Below are positions 53,977-62,734 of a stretch of 64,000 bases of DNA, piece after piece. The DNA comes from Lachnospira sp. UBA3212 (GTDB taxonomy: Bacteria; Bacillota; Clostridia; Lachnospirales; Lachnospiraceae), in the NCBI GenBank assembly GCA_002363615.1, contig DEWK01000023.1, forward strand, positions 1-64,000, in the 5' to 3' direction. Each line of letters starts with the position of its first letter. Position 1 is the stretch's first letter. Position numbers and translations under genes: made by a program. The notes beneath the pieces were generated by a model. The model was not told where the DNA came from and did not search any database. It was given only the letters and a program-made list of their open reading frames with translations.

Positions 53977-54153
53977 TTAGTTAAACTTACGTTTTCTAGC
54001 AGCTTCAGACTTCTTCTTACGCTTTACACTAGGCTTTTCGTAATGCTCTCTCTTGCGGATTTCCTGCTGGATTCCTGCCTTAGCACAGTTTCTCTTAAAT
54101 CTGCGAAGAGCGCTGTCTAATGATTCGTTTTCTTTTACGATAACGTTTGACAT
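53977..54153 (-). CDS. rpsU: Small ribosomal subunit protein bS21
   Basis: The 58-residue basic protein begins MSNVIVKENESLDSALRRFK and ends with RKKKSEAARKRKFN, typical of bS21 of the 30S platform. The ATG at 54153 follows an AGGTGA site. It has its own terminator. Confidence 0.97.
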   Translation of the reverse strand: MSNVIVKENESLDSALRRFKRNCAKAGIQQEIRKREHYEKPSVKRKKKSEAARKRKFN

Positions 54154-54280
54154 CTTATCACCTAACCTCCCTCCAGTTGTCATTTGTGCGTAATACAACT
54201 GTATGGGTATTTTTGCACTAGGAATATTATAACATATTTTTCTACTCCGTCAAGCAATTTTAGGAAAATTAAATTAGTTT

Positions 54281-54691
54281 TTATGCTAAAAAGTCATCCG
54301 CTGTATCCTTGGCTGAAACATCTTCACCGTCTGTCTTTGAATCAGCTTTTTCTTTTTTATCTGTAAACTTATTCACTACATCTGGAACAAGATCTAAAAT
54401 TTTGCTCATACCATCTTGTCCTTTCACATTAATAAGTTTAGAAGTGCCATCTTTAATAACTAAAACAGCACATGGGCTAATTTTTCCACCCATACCACCA
54501 CTTTGATTGTGCTTGGTATCAGCAGAATTCTTAAAATCTCCAATGGCCACACCAAAAGAAGCTTCCGCTAAAGGAAGAAGGATGGTCTCACCAACGTGAA
54601 TTGCCTCCCCTACTACGGTCTTTGTGGTAATGAAATTCTCAAGTCCCTTTAAAAGTTCCTCAGTTGTTGTCTGATTGTTCTTCTCACTCAT
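54281..54691 (-). CDS. gerW: GerW family sporulation protein (YtfJ)
   Basis: The 136-residue protein matches GerW: GLENFITTKTVVGEAIHVGETILLPLAEASFGVAIG, a Gly-rich MGGKISPCAVLVI and a C-terminal acidic tail. In Bacillus it is needed for spore germination. It is followed downstream of a DUF2953 gene, the YtfI-YtfJ order. Its presence hints at a sporulation-derived lineage, though non-sporulating Clostridia keep it too. Confidence 0.88.
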   Translation of the reverse strand: MSEKNNQTTTEELLKGLENFITTKTVVGEAIHVGETILLPLAEASFGVAIGDFKNSADTKHNQSGGMGGKISPCAVLVIKDGTSKLINVKGQDGMSKILDLVPDVVNKFTDKKEKADSKTDGEDVSAKDTADDFLA

Positions 54692-54714
54692 CATGGTTCC
54701 TTTCTATAAATGAC

Positions 54715-55656
54715 CTAATTTGGCAGTTCATCAAGCATTCTCTTTACTGACTTGTTGCGATATACCTTCCAGGCTAACAAAAGAATTGGTCCCAGGCAAA
54801 ATCTCCCTTTGATTTTTAACGAGCCGTGAAGGGCTTTGTTTTCAAAGTCAGCTCCAATGCTTATTGTATCATAAAACTTCTTGGGAAGGAAAGGCAAAAG
54901 GCTAGCGATTCCTCCCAAAACCCAACCAGTGGTTGCGGGATCTCCGGTACCAATGGTTAAATCTGCGGATAATTGACGGATTCTAAGGATATGAAAAAGT
55001 TTTTTTAAAGCCTTCTTAAAAATTCGGATACATGCGTGCGTGTTTTTACTATCAAGAAATTTTTTCCATTCACTTGTAACCTTCATCAGCTTTAAAACTT
55101 TTTCCTTTAGTCTTGTAGCCCTATCCGTAAAGCCCTTCCATTTATCCTTGATTTTTTTCAAGAAAGAAGGCCTTTTCTTTCTTTTTTTCTTTTGTTTAGA
55201 AGGGGTAGGCAGACCTGCTTCTTTTTTTTCATCAAAGAAGCTTGCGTCTTTCTCCCTTTCTTCCATGCTGTTAAAAAGAAGTTCCTCTTCCTCTACATAA
55301 TCCGGATCGGAGAGATTTATTTGAATGCGACTAGACCCTTTTATCTTAGGCCTTTTATGATGCTTTTTCGTTTTCTTCTTGTCTTTTTTTGGGTAAATTC
55401 CAAATCCGCAAATAGAAACTTGAATCCCCGTCCAATCCTTTTTTCCGGAATTATATCCGGCTTTAGCTGAAAGTAAGCCAAAAAGATAGGTAATTGAAAC
55501 TAGTCCTTTACTTTCTTTCATCTGATCCTTAAATTCTGCCGAAGTCTTATAGGAAAAAGGTCCAAACAGGATTAATAGTAAAAGAAAGAGAATCAGACCG
55601 AAAAGGGAAAGGAGGATCAGGGCAAGTATCTTTAAAATCATCAGTACAATCCCCAT
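54715..55656 (-). CDS. DUF2953 membrane protein (YtfI-like)
   Basis: The 313-residue protein has an N-terminal membrane segment (about 4-33), a lysine-rich middle and a DUF2953 domain (TIGTGDPATTGWVLGGIASLLPF). In Bacillus ytfI is paired with ytfJ/gerW, as here. Function unknown; sporulation link is inferred from the neighbour. Confidence 0.8.
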   Translation of the reverse strand: MGIVLMILKILALILLSLFGLILFLLLLILFGPFSYKTSAEFKDQMKESKGLVSITYLFGLLSAKAGYNSGKKDWTGIQVSICGFGIYPKKDKKKTKKHHKRPKIKGSSRIQINLSDPDYVEEEELLFNSMEEREKDASFFDEKKEAGLPTPSKQKKKRKKRPSFLKKIKDKWKGFTDRATRLKEKVLKLMKVTSEWKKFLDSKNTHACIRIFKKALKKLFHILRIRQLSADLTIGTGDPATTGWVLGGIASLLPFLPKKFYDTISIGADFENKALHGSLKIKGRFCLGPILLLAWKVYRNKSVKRMLDELPN

Positions 55657-55659
55657 AGA

Positions 55660-55980
55660 TTACCTGCTCCCTTTTAAATATTCTTTTAATTTCACATCTC
55701 CCGTAGCCCTATAACACTCCAAGGCAAGATCACAAACCAATTCCAAAGCTTCCTTATGGTCCTTGGCTACTCCAATGATCGATGGAAGATGGTCTTTCTT
55801 TTTATAAAAAATCTGACTAAGGTAAATAGTATTTATGATATCCAGATTATCTTTGGGACTTTTCGAAAGGGTAATCAAATATAAACCTGGTAAGTCTTTC
55901 TTTTTTTTAATACAGGAAAGAATCCTTTTTTCCTTTCCTGCAAGTCCTTCGCTAAAGTAAAGATTGTCTTTCTTAATCAT
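55660..55980 (-). CDS. Small protein of unknown function
   Basis: This 106-residue basic protein from the ATG at 55980 (GGAGGGG just upstream) has no recognised motif. Its sequence is mixed helix-strand (GLYLITLSKSPKDNLDIINTIYL, KEALELVCDLALECYR), and no membrane segment is seen. It sits four bases before the DUF2953 gene and after the 471-residue unknown gene, so it is probably part of the lysA-to-gerW operon. Confidence 0.6.
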   Translation of the reverse strand: MIKKDNLYFSEGLAGKEKRILSCIKKKKDLPGLYLITLSKSPKDNLDIINTIYLSQIFYKKKDHLPSIIGVAKDHKEALELVCDLALECYRATGDVKLKEYLKGSR

Positions 55981-56004
55981 AAACCCCTCCGTCATGGGTA
56001 TTTA

Positions 56005-57420
56005 CTAGTCTTCTTCTTTAAATCCGTTCTGGATCCCCTGGCTAATCACCTCATAAATGCTTTGTTTTTCTGCAGGATCCTTACAGTTTTGTAAGCTAGT
56101 AAAGATATAGTCCTGGGTTTCCGTGATGTTTTTTACAAATGGAGGAATCACAGATAATACTGCCGCCTGAATTGCACGGTTATAGGATTTATCATGGTTT
56201 TTAAATAATTCAGTAAATTGCCGGATTAAACCTTCTTTTACTTCATTCAGCATATCATCTGTAATGATTTCTTTCTCCATCACCATTGTATCAAATTCCA
56301 CAAAGTGATTTCCACTGTTTACCAAAGAGATTTTCTGGATTTCAAAGAAAGATTCCTTTAAACTAAGTTCTTCTAATGTTTCCTTGTACTGGTCACCAAT
56401 TAAATCCAAGACCATCTCATATGAACGAATGGCCTCCATGGTTAATTCCTGTTGTCCCTCCAAGTGTCTCATAGCAGTTTCCATTTCCCGGGTAATGCTA
56501 ATCTCATCTTCTCCTCTAATCTGATCATGGGTAGCAAGAACAATCGCCTGGCAGTAGTTATCCATATCATGATTCAAAGAAGCAGACTTAGACGCAGAAA
56601 TAATATATAAATCATTGGTGAGACTCATATAATCGGTATATACCTGAAGGATTTTTGTGATACTATCTACCACTCGTGAAAATCTTTCCGAAAGGTCCAT
56701 GAAACTTTCCTTCGTTAAGTTATTAAAATCTGTAGACCTTAACTCTTCTAAAAAGCGATAGAGAATTGGTAAGTGTTTTGCATTATCTTCCGGAAATTCC
56801 AAGCTAGCCGTTGTCTTTAAAATATATAAAAACTCATCCAAAGACTTTTTATCAGACCCTTTATAAAGCGCAAGATTACGTTCAATCAGATCAAAAAAAT
56901 GATTTTTTGTCATACGTACCGGAAGTTCACGGAGAATTTCGCTTAAACGCATATTAATAGCTGCCTGGTCCTGATCCTGAACAATGTAATTCATAATGGT
57001 CTGAGTAAATGTTTTATCGGTATAGTCTGCCGGAAGAGACTTTTCCGTGAAGTTCATAGACTTTCTTTGCAATACCTTCTGGTAGGCAGAAAAAACATCT
57101 ACATAGGCAGTAAGATTTTTCATTACCCCAATGATTTGATTTCTTAAGCTATTAATTTTTTCCAGCAACTGTTTTTCTTCTTCTATCTTTAAATCATCTC
57201 TTAGGATGTGAAAGAGAATGCTTTCCAAGATATGGTTAATAGGGGCAAGATCACTATTTTCCCTGATATCTTTCTGATAGGTATCACAGAAATTGTAATA
57301 ATTAAAGCAAAAACGAACCATGGCTTCTTTATAATAAAGACCAAATAAATCCTGACTATATGTAGAAAGGTTTACATCTAAGTTTTGTCCACGTTCAATT
57401 TCTTTTAATAACTTTTTCAT
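56005..57420 (-). CDS. Large helical protein of unknown function
   Basis: The 471-residue, almost entirely helical, charged, predicted cytoplasmic protein has no motif that could be named. Its start overlaps the stop of the lysA-like gene by four bases (ATGA), indicating translational coupling, and the 106-residue unknown gene follows after 24 bases. Candidate roles such as a scaffold or a coiled-coil regulator are speculation. Confidence 0.6.
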   Translation of the reverse strand: MKKLLKEIERGQNLDVNLSTYSQDLFGLYYKEAMVRFCFNYYNFCDTYQKDIRENSDLAPINHILESILFHILRDDLKIEEEKQLLEKINSLRNQIIGVMKNLTAYVDVFSAYQKVLQRKSMNFTEKSLPADYTDKTFTQTIMNYIVQDQDQAAINMRLSEILRELPVRMTKNHFFDLIERNLALYKGSDKKSLDEFLYILKTTASLEFPEDNAKHLPILYRFLEELRSTDFNNLTKESFMDLSERFSRVVDSITKILQVYTDYMSLTNDLYIISASKSASLNHDMDNYCQAIVLATHDQIRGEDEISITREMETAMRHLEGQQELTMEAIRSYEMVLDLIGDQYKETLEELSLKESFFEIQKISLVNSGNHFVEFDTMVMEKEIITDDMLNEVKEGLIRQFTELFKNHDKSYNRAIQAAVLSVIPPFVKNITETQDYIFTSLQNCKDPAEKQSIYEVISQGIQNGFKEED

Positions 57421-58724
57421 TCGTTCTGCTCCTTGTCACCAATTCCATGAATCAAATCACTTTCCTTTGGCTGGAAAATATCTGTAAAATCAAAGGTGGC
57501 AAGATAATCCTGAATGGTTTCTGGACGGCGAATCATCTTTACAGTCTGATCATCCTGTAATAATAATTCTGCTGACCAAAGTCTTCCGTTGTAATTGTAT
57601 CCCATTGAGAATCCATGCGCACCTGAATCATGAATAAATACATAATCGTCATAATCCATCTTAGGAAGCATGCGATCTACAGCAAACTTATCAGAATTTT
57701 CGCAAAGAGATCCGGTTACATCATACAAATGATCACATGGCTGGTCTTCTTTTCCTAAAACAGTAATATGGTGGTAAGCACCATACATCATAGGTCTCAT
57801 AAGGTTAGATGCACAAGCATCTAATCCGATATACTCCTTGTGGGTATGCTTTTGGTGAACAACCTTTGAAACTAAAGCACCATATGGAGCTAACATAAAT
57901 CTGCCCATCTCAGTATAGATTGCAATATCATCCATTCCTGCAGGAACAAGAACTTCTTCATATACCTTACGAACATTTTCACCAATTACAGTAATATCGT
58001 TAGGCTCCTGATCTGGAGTATAAGGAACACCGACACCACCGGATAGATTGATAAAGCTGATCTTTGCTCCGGTCTTTTCTTTTAACTCTACTGCTAATTC
58101 AAACAGTTCCCTGGCAAGGGTTGGATAGTAGTCATTGGTTACGGTATTAGATGCCAAAAAGGCATGGATACCAAATTCCTTTGCACCTTTTTCTTTTAAA
58201 ATCTTATAACCTTCAATCATCTGTTCATGGGTAAATCCATATTTTGCCTGTCCCGGATTATCCATAATCGAATTTGAAATCCTAAACTCTCCACCAGGAT
58301 TATAGCGACAGCAGATTCTTTCCGGAATACCACAAATCTGATCTAAGGCTTCAATATCAGTGAAATCATCTAAATTAATAATAGCACCAAGCTTATGAGC
58401 ATAACGATACTCTCTTGCAGGAGTACAGTTTGAAGAAAACATAATATCTGTACCGGTGCAACCCATCTTTTCTGCAATGTAAAGTTCTGCCTCAGAAGAA
58501 CAGTCAACTCCACAGCCATAATCCCTTAAAATATCAATGATAAATGGGTTTGGTGTAGCCTTTACTGCAAAATATTCACGGAATCCCTTGTTCCATGCAA
58601 ATGCTTCCTTTACCTTCTTGGCATTCTCACGGATTCCCTTTTCATCGTAGAGATAGAAAGGGGTTGGGTACTTCTTAGCAATTTCTTTAACTTGTTCTAA
58701 AGTAACAAATGGTTTTTTACTCAT
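57417..58724 (-). CDS. lysA: Diaminopimelate decarboxylase-like PLP enzyme
   Basis: The 435-residue protein is an alanine-racemase-fold decarboxylase: PLP-lysine in FAVKATPN, NLSGGVGVPY, TEMGRFML, and the catalytic Cys in GSLCENSDKF. The usual HFHIGS of LysA is replaced by GIHAFLASNT. LysA makes lysine; that altered loop leaves the specificity less certain. The ATG at 58724 follows AGGAGG and fits the family start. It heads the operon ending with gerW. Confidence 0.85.
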   Translation of the reverse strand: MSKKPFVTLEQVKEIAKKYPTPFYLYDEKGIRENAKKVKEAFAWNKGFREYFAVKATPNPFIIDILRDYGCGVDCSSEAELYIAEKMGCTGTDIMFSSNCTPAREYRYAHKLGAIINLDDFTDIEALDQICGIPERICCRYNPGGEFRISNSIMDNPGQAKYGFTHEQMIEGYKILKEKGAKEFGIHAFLASNTVTNDYYPTLARELFELAVELKEKTGAKISFINLSGGVGVPYTPDQEPNDITVIGENVRKVYEEVLVPAGMDDIAIYTEMGRFMLAPYGALVSKVVHQKHTHKEYIGLDACASNLMRPMMYGAYHHITVLGKEDQPCDHLYDVTGSLCENSDKFAVDRMLPKMDYDDYVFIHDSGAHGFSMGYNYNGRLWSAELLLQDDQTVKMIRRPETIQDYLATFDFTDIFQPKESDLIHGIGDKEQNE

Positions 58725-58770
58725 TGGATTCTTTCCTCCTATTGTATCCTTCTCTATGAAACCGTAGTCT

Positions 58771-58800
58771 ACTATACCACAATACCTTTTTACAAGGCAA
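58771..58800 (-). promoter_or_regulatory. Possible promoter of the lysA-like gene
   Basis: On the minus strand TTGCCT (58800-58795), 18 bases, then TATAGT (58776-58771). Moderate match to the sigma-A pattern. Confidence 0.4.
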
Positions 58801-58880
58801 CAAAAAATCTCTCTTTTCTTTTTTGACTTCTTATCGGACAAAAAGTCAAAAGATTCGGAGCGAAAACTTATCGTTTCACC

Positions 58881-58909
58881 TTGAAAAGAAATAGAAAAAA
58901 AGGTAAAAT
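58881..58909 (+). promoter_or_regulatory. Promoter of the GH51 gene
   Basis: TTGAAA (58881-58886), 17-base spacer and TAAAAT (58904-58909), 33 bases before the ATG. No catabolite-repression (cre-like) site was recognised by eye. Confidence 0.65.
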
Positions 58910-58942
58910 TATCATGAATTATTTTGTATAAAGGAGGACATT

Positions 58943-61900
58943 ATGTCGGATAAAACAAAAGCAAATTTAATTGCAAAATACAGCTTTGATGATGCTTCTG
59001 CTTTGGGAAAAGACTCTTCTGGCAAGGGTAATGACGCAACCCCTATGGGTAAGCAGGCTCCTGTAATTAAAGAAGTGGCAGGCAGAAAGGCAGCTGTGCT
59101 TGCAGGAGGTGAGCATGGAAACTCTTACATTAAGCTTCCTGATAACCTTTTAAAAGATGTATCAGATGATAATGGATTAACTGTTTCTGCATGGATTAAT
59201 TACACAGAGATTGGGAATCCATGGCAACGTATCTTTGATTTTGGTAAGAGTGATCAGGGACCATTTATTTTTACCACAAAGTTACTTCATACTTCCATGT
59301 TGGCAGATGGAGAAATCCTTGCTGCAGCAAACAATCCTGTAAATGACGGTAATTGGCATCACGTAGCAATTACCTTCTTTGGCACCAAGAAAGGAACTCT
59401 TTCTAATGCAGGTGCAAGAACCTATTTAGATGGTGAGTTGATTTCGGATGGATTTATTTCTCAGACATCTTCCGGTCAATACAAGAAGCTTCGTGCCTTT
59501 ACTGACGCTCTTTCAAAGGCAGACAATTTTAATAACAACTGCCTTGGTCATTCTAAATTTGCTTTAGATCCTGATTTTGAAGGCGCATTTTCAGATGTTC
59601 GTATTTATAATGCTCCTCTGACAGAAGATGAAATCGCTGAGATTATGTGCGAGAACCTTTCACCAATGGAAATTCTTACCATCGCCAAGGAACGTTATCT
59701 TACCTTTGACCGCAAGTTAATCAACGAAGATATTACTTTAGTTAAGGAACTTCTTGCTGGTATCGTTTCGGTTCATTGGAACTCAAGCAATCAGAATGTC
59801 ATCGACAATGATGGCAAGATTAAGTCTGTAAGTAAGCCGGAAGGTGTAACCTTTACCGCTACCCTTTCAAATGGTGGTCAGAAACTTTCTGTTTCTTATG
59901 ATGTTACCATTCTCCCAAAGAACCTGGCGCCATATACCATGACCCTGTATCCTGGTCAGAAAAAGACCAAGATTAGTGATACCTTATTCGGTCTCTTCTA
60001 TGAAGATATTAATAATGCTGCTGATGGTGGTATTTATGCTGAAATGGTTCAGAACCGTTCTTTTGAGAACTTTACCTTCGACACCTATAATGCAGAATCT
60101 GGTGAGAATGGTATTTGTACCTGCAAGCAGACCTTAATGAATGGAGCTTCTGCTAAGGAGTGTAATTGCACGAAGGAACAGTTAACAGGAAAAGTTCGCG
60201 ATCCATTATTTGCCTGGAGTGGAGATTTAGACAAACTGACCGTTGAAAGCAAGGGTGGTTTGAATGAATTCTTAGAACTTCCAGATGAAGACACCAACAA
60301 TTATTATGTAACAGCCAAGGCTGGAACTACTATTTACAATAAGGGATTTAATGATGCTGCAGATCTTTGTGCCATGAAGTTTGTAGCAGGTGAAACTTAT
60401 GAATTTTCCGTATGGGCAAAAGCTCCTAAGGGCGGAAAGATTACCGTTGCCCTAACAGATGACAAGGGTCAGGCTGTTTCTGAGCCAGCAATCATCCAGG
60501 TTATTTCAAACGATTGGGCAAAATATGACAAGATTATCTTAAAGGCTAATCAATCCTTGCTTGGTAAACTCGCTTTAAGTTTTGATGCAGAGATTTCCAT
60601 TGAGTTAGTAAGTATGTTTCCTTCTAATGTTTGGGGTTCTGATGCCAAAGAAGGTTCGAGTGCAAGAAAGAACTTCCTTGGTAACAGTAACTACCGTTTG
60701 AGAAAGGATTTAGTGGAACAGTTAGTAGAACTTCATCCTACCTTCCTTCGATTCCCAGGAGGATGTATCTCAGAGGGATCTTATCTTTGGGATAATGTCT
60801 ATGATTGGAAGGATTCGGTTGGTCCAGTAGAAGTACGTAAGGAAAATTACAATACCTGGGGTTATGTTATGACCCTTGGTCTTGGTTATATGGAATACTT
60901 CCAATTAGCAGAAGATTTAGGTGCTACTCCACTTCCGGTTATGGCCTGTGGTGTACTTTGTCAGGCTCGTTCTGATTATGCAAATCCTGCAGGTGGAAAG
61001 CTTCGCCAGAAATATATCCAGAACTTTACAGACTTAATCGATTTTGCTATTTGTAAGGATACCAAGAATAATAAATGGGCAGCAGTTCGTGCCTCTATGG
61101 GACACGAGGAGCCATTTGACCTTCACTTACTTGGTGTAGGTAATGAAAACTGGGGAGACGAGTTCTATGCTAACTTCCAGGTATTTAAAAAAGCGATTGA
61201 TGAACATATGGCTAAGAACTATCCAGGCTATGAACTTACTATTCTTTCTACCGTAGGTGCTCAGGCCGATGATGGTGCATATCAGAATGGATGGCAGTTC
61301 CTTAGTGGTAACAGACCGGGTACTGTATCCGTTGCCTTTAGCGATTATACAGGTTCCTATACCGAAGATATTACCATGTATGAGCATCAGGCAGATTATA
61401 TGGAGACCATCGCAGACGAGCACTACTATAGAGCAAACGATTACCTCTTAAATAACGCAGATCGTTATAACTACTACTATCGTGCATATGACCAGAACAG
61501 AAATCTGATTGAGGATAAAACTTCTAAGGTCTTTGTTGGTGAATATGCTTCTAACGAGAAGAATACTCTTGCCGGTGCCATTTGTGAGGCAGCTGTCATG
61601 TGTGGATTCGAACAAAATTCAGATGTTGTACGTCTTGCAGCTTATGCTCCACTCTTTAACAAGGTTCGTAATGATAATATGTATCGCTGGACTCCAGACT
61701 TAATCTGGTTTGATAACGAAACCGTATGGCATACTCCAAACTACTATGTACAGCAGTTATTTGCTAAGTATCTTGGAAAGAACACCATCGCAACTGACTT
61801 CTCTACTTACAAGAAGGGTAAGAAAACTCAACTTGTCCCAGTTGGTGGTGTAAGCCTTTCTACAAAAGGATCTTCTGTTGCCATTGCTAAGATTACAATT

Positions 61901-62734
61901 ACTAGTAACCAGGATGGCAAGGTAATCTATGAAGAGGACTTTACAACTAAGAAAGAACTTTCAGAAAAATGGTCTCTCCTTCCGGGTAGTGACAAGGTAA
62001 GTGTTGGTGATATGGGTCTTGTAATTACCAGCGATGATCACCAGGAAAATGGTGTTTATTTTATTGATGAAGACCTCACGGATTATAAGGTTGTCATTGA
62101 AGCTGCTAAGCTTTCAGGACAGCATGGTATTTATCTTGGTGTAGGAGTTACTGATGTTTCTGTGAAGCACAAGAACATGATCCAGTACGCAATCAATTAT
62201 GCGAATGGTAAGACAGCCATTAAGGTTTATAAGGATGGCGTTGAAGGATATACTCTCGGTGATTATTCAAGTTCTACCGCAGCTGGTAACCTTCGTACTT
62301 CTATTGAAGATAAGTTTGAACAGGATCAGGCTTATGTTATCACTGTAAACTACGGTGGAAGCCGTAAGACCAAGGATACTTTAGAGGCTTACTTCACTTC
62401 TGGTGATTACAAGAGTTTCGTTTTTGATTATAAACTTGAAGCATACAATAAGGATGTCTTCTCAAGTGCTACAGAAGATAACAAGCACATCTATGTGAAG
62501 TTAATCAATGCAGAAGGCTTTGATAAGAAGTTAGAATTAAAGGCAGCCGGATTGAAGGCAGATGCTAAGCGTATCCTGCTTACCGCAAGTGCTGAGCTGG
62601 TTAACAAGCCAAATGTAAATGAAAGAGATCACGAACTTGTAACCCCTAAGGAAGATAAGATCAGTGCGAAGAATGGGGTTTATCGCTTAGACCTTCCAGC
62701 AAATTCATTCACCGTTCTTATATTAGATAAATAA
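58943..62734 (+). CDS. Multidomain GH51 alpha-L-arabinofuranosidase with LamG module
   Basis: The 1,263-residue protein has an N-terminal LamG-like module (about 8-230), a bacterial Ig-like segment (about 240-325), and a GH51 catalytic domain with LFYEDINNAADGGIYAEM, FLRFPGGCISEG, acid/base Glu735 in GVGNENWG, nucleophile Glu826 in ADEHYYR and VFVGEYASN. A second LamG-like stretch (about 985-1180) is set inside the C-terminal beta region. It removes arabinose from arabinan or arabinoxylan. No signal peptide is visible, so the protein appears cytoplasmic despite carbohydrate-binding modules. Ribosome-binding site is AAAGGAGG. Confidence 0.92.
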   Translation: MSDKTKANLIAKYSFDDASALGKDSSGKGNDATPMGKQAPVIKEVAGRKAAVLAGGEHGNSYIKLPDNLLKDVSDDNGLTVSAWINYTEIGNPWQRIFDFGKSDQGPFIFTTKLLHTSMLADGEILAAANNPVNDGNWHHVAITFFGTKKGTLSNAGARTYLDGELISDGFISQTSSGQYKKLRAFTDALSKADNFNNNCLGHSKFALDPDFEGAFSDVRIYNAPLTEDEIAEIMCENLSPMEILTIAKERYLTFDRKLINEDITLVKELLAGIVSVHWNSSNQNVIDNDGKIKSVSKPEGVTFTATLSNGGQKLSVSYDVTILPKNLAPYTMTLYPGQKKTKISDTLFGLFYEDINNAADGGIYAEMVQNRSFENFTFDTYNAESGENGICTCKQTLMNGASAKECNCTKEQLTGKVRDPLFAWSGDLDKLTVESKGGLNEFLELPDEDTNNYYVTAKAGTTIYNKGFNDAADLCAMKFVAGETYEFSVWAKAPKGGKITVALTDDKGQAVSEPAIIQVISNDWAKYDKIILKANQSLLGKLALSFDAEISIELVSMFPSNVWGSDAKEGSSARKNFLGNSNYRLRKDLVEQLVELHPTFLRFPGGCISEGSYLWDNVYDWKDSVGPVEVRKENYNTWGYVMTLGLGYMEYFQLAEDLGATPLPVMACGVLCQARSDYANPAGGKLRQKYIQNFTDLIDFAICKDTKNNKWAAVRASMGHEEPFDLHLLGVGNENWGDEFYANFQVFKKAIDEHMAKNYPGYELTILSTVGAQADDGAYQNGWQFLSGNRPGTVSVAFSDYTGSYTEDITMYEHQADYMETIADEHYYRANDYLLNNADRYNYYYRAYDQNRNLIEDKTSKVFVGEYASNEKNTLAGAICEAAVMCGFEQNSDVVRLAAYAPLFNKVRNDNMYRWTPDLIWFDNETVWHTPNYYVQQLFAKYLGKNTIATDFSTYKKGKKTQLVPVGGVSLSTKGSSVAIAKITITSNQDGKVIYEEDFTTKKELSEKWSLLPGSDKVSVGDMGLVITSDDHQENGVYFIDEDLTDYKVVIEAAKLSGQHGIYLGVGVTDVSVKHKNMIQYAINYANGKTAIKVYKDGVEGYTLGDYSSSTAAGNLRTSIEDKFEQDQAYVITVNYGGSRKTKDTLEAYFTSGDYKSFVFDYKLEAYNKDVFSSATEDNKHIYVKLINAEGFDKKLELKAAGLKADAKRILLTASAELVNKPNVNERDHELVTPKEDKISAKNGVYRLDLPANSFTVLILDK

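Noticed and set aside
54981..55470. Plus-strand Phe/Ser-rich frames
   Set aside because: They are antisense to the lysine-rich DUF2953 gene; poly-A codons read backwards give Phe-rich artefacts.
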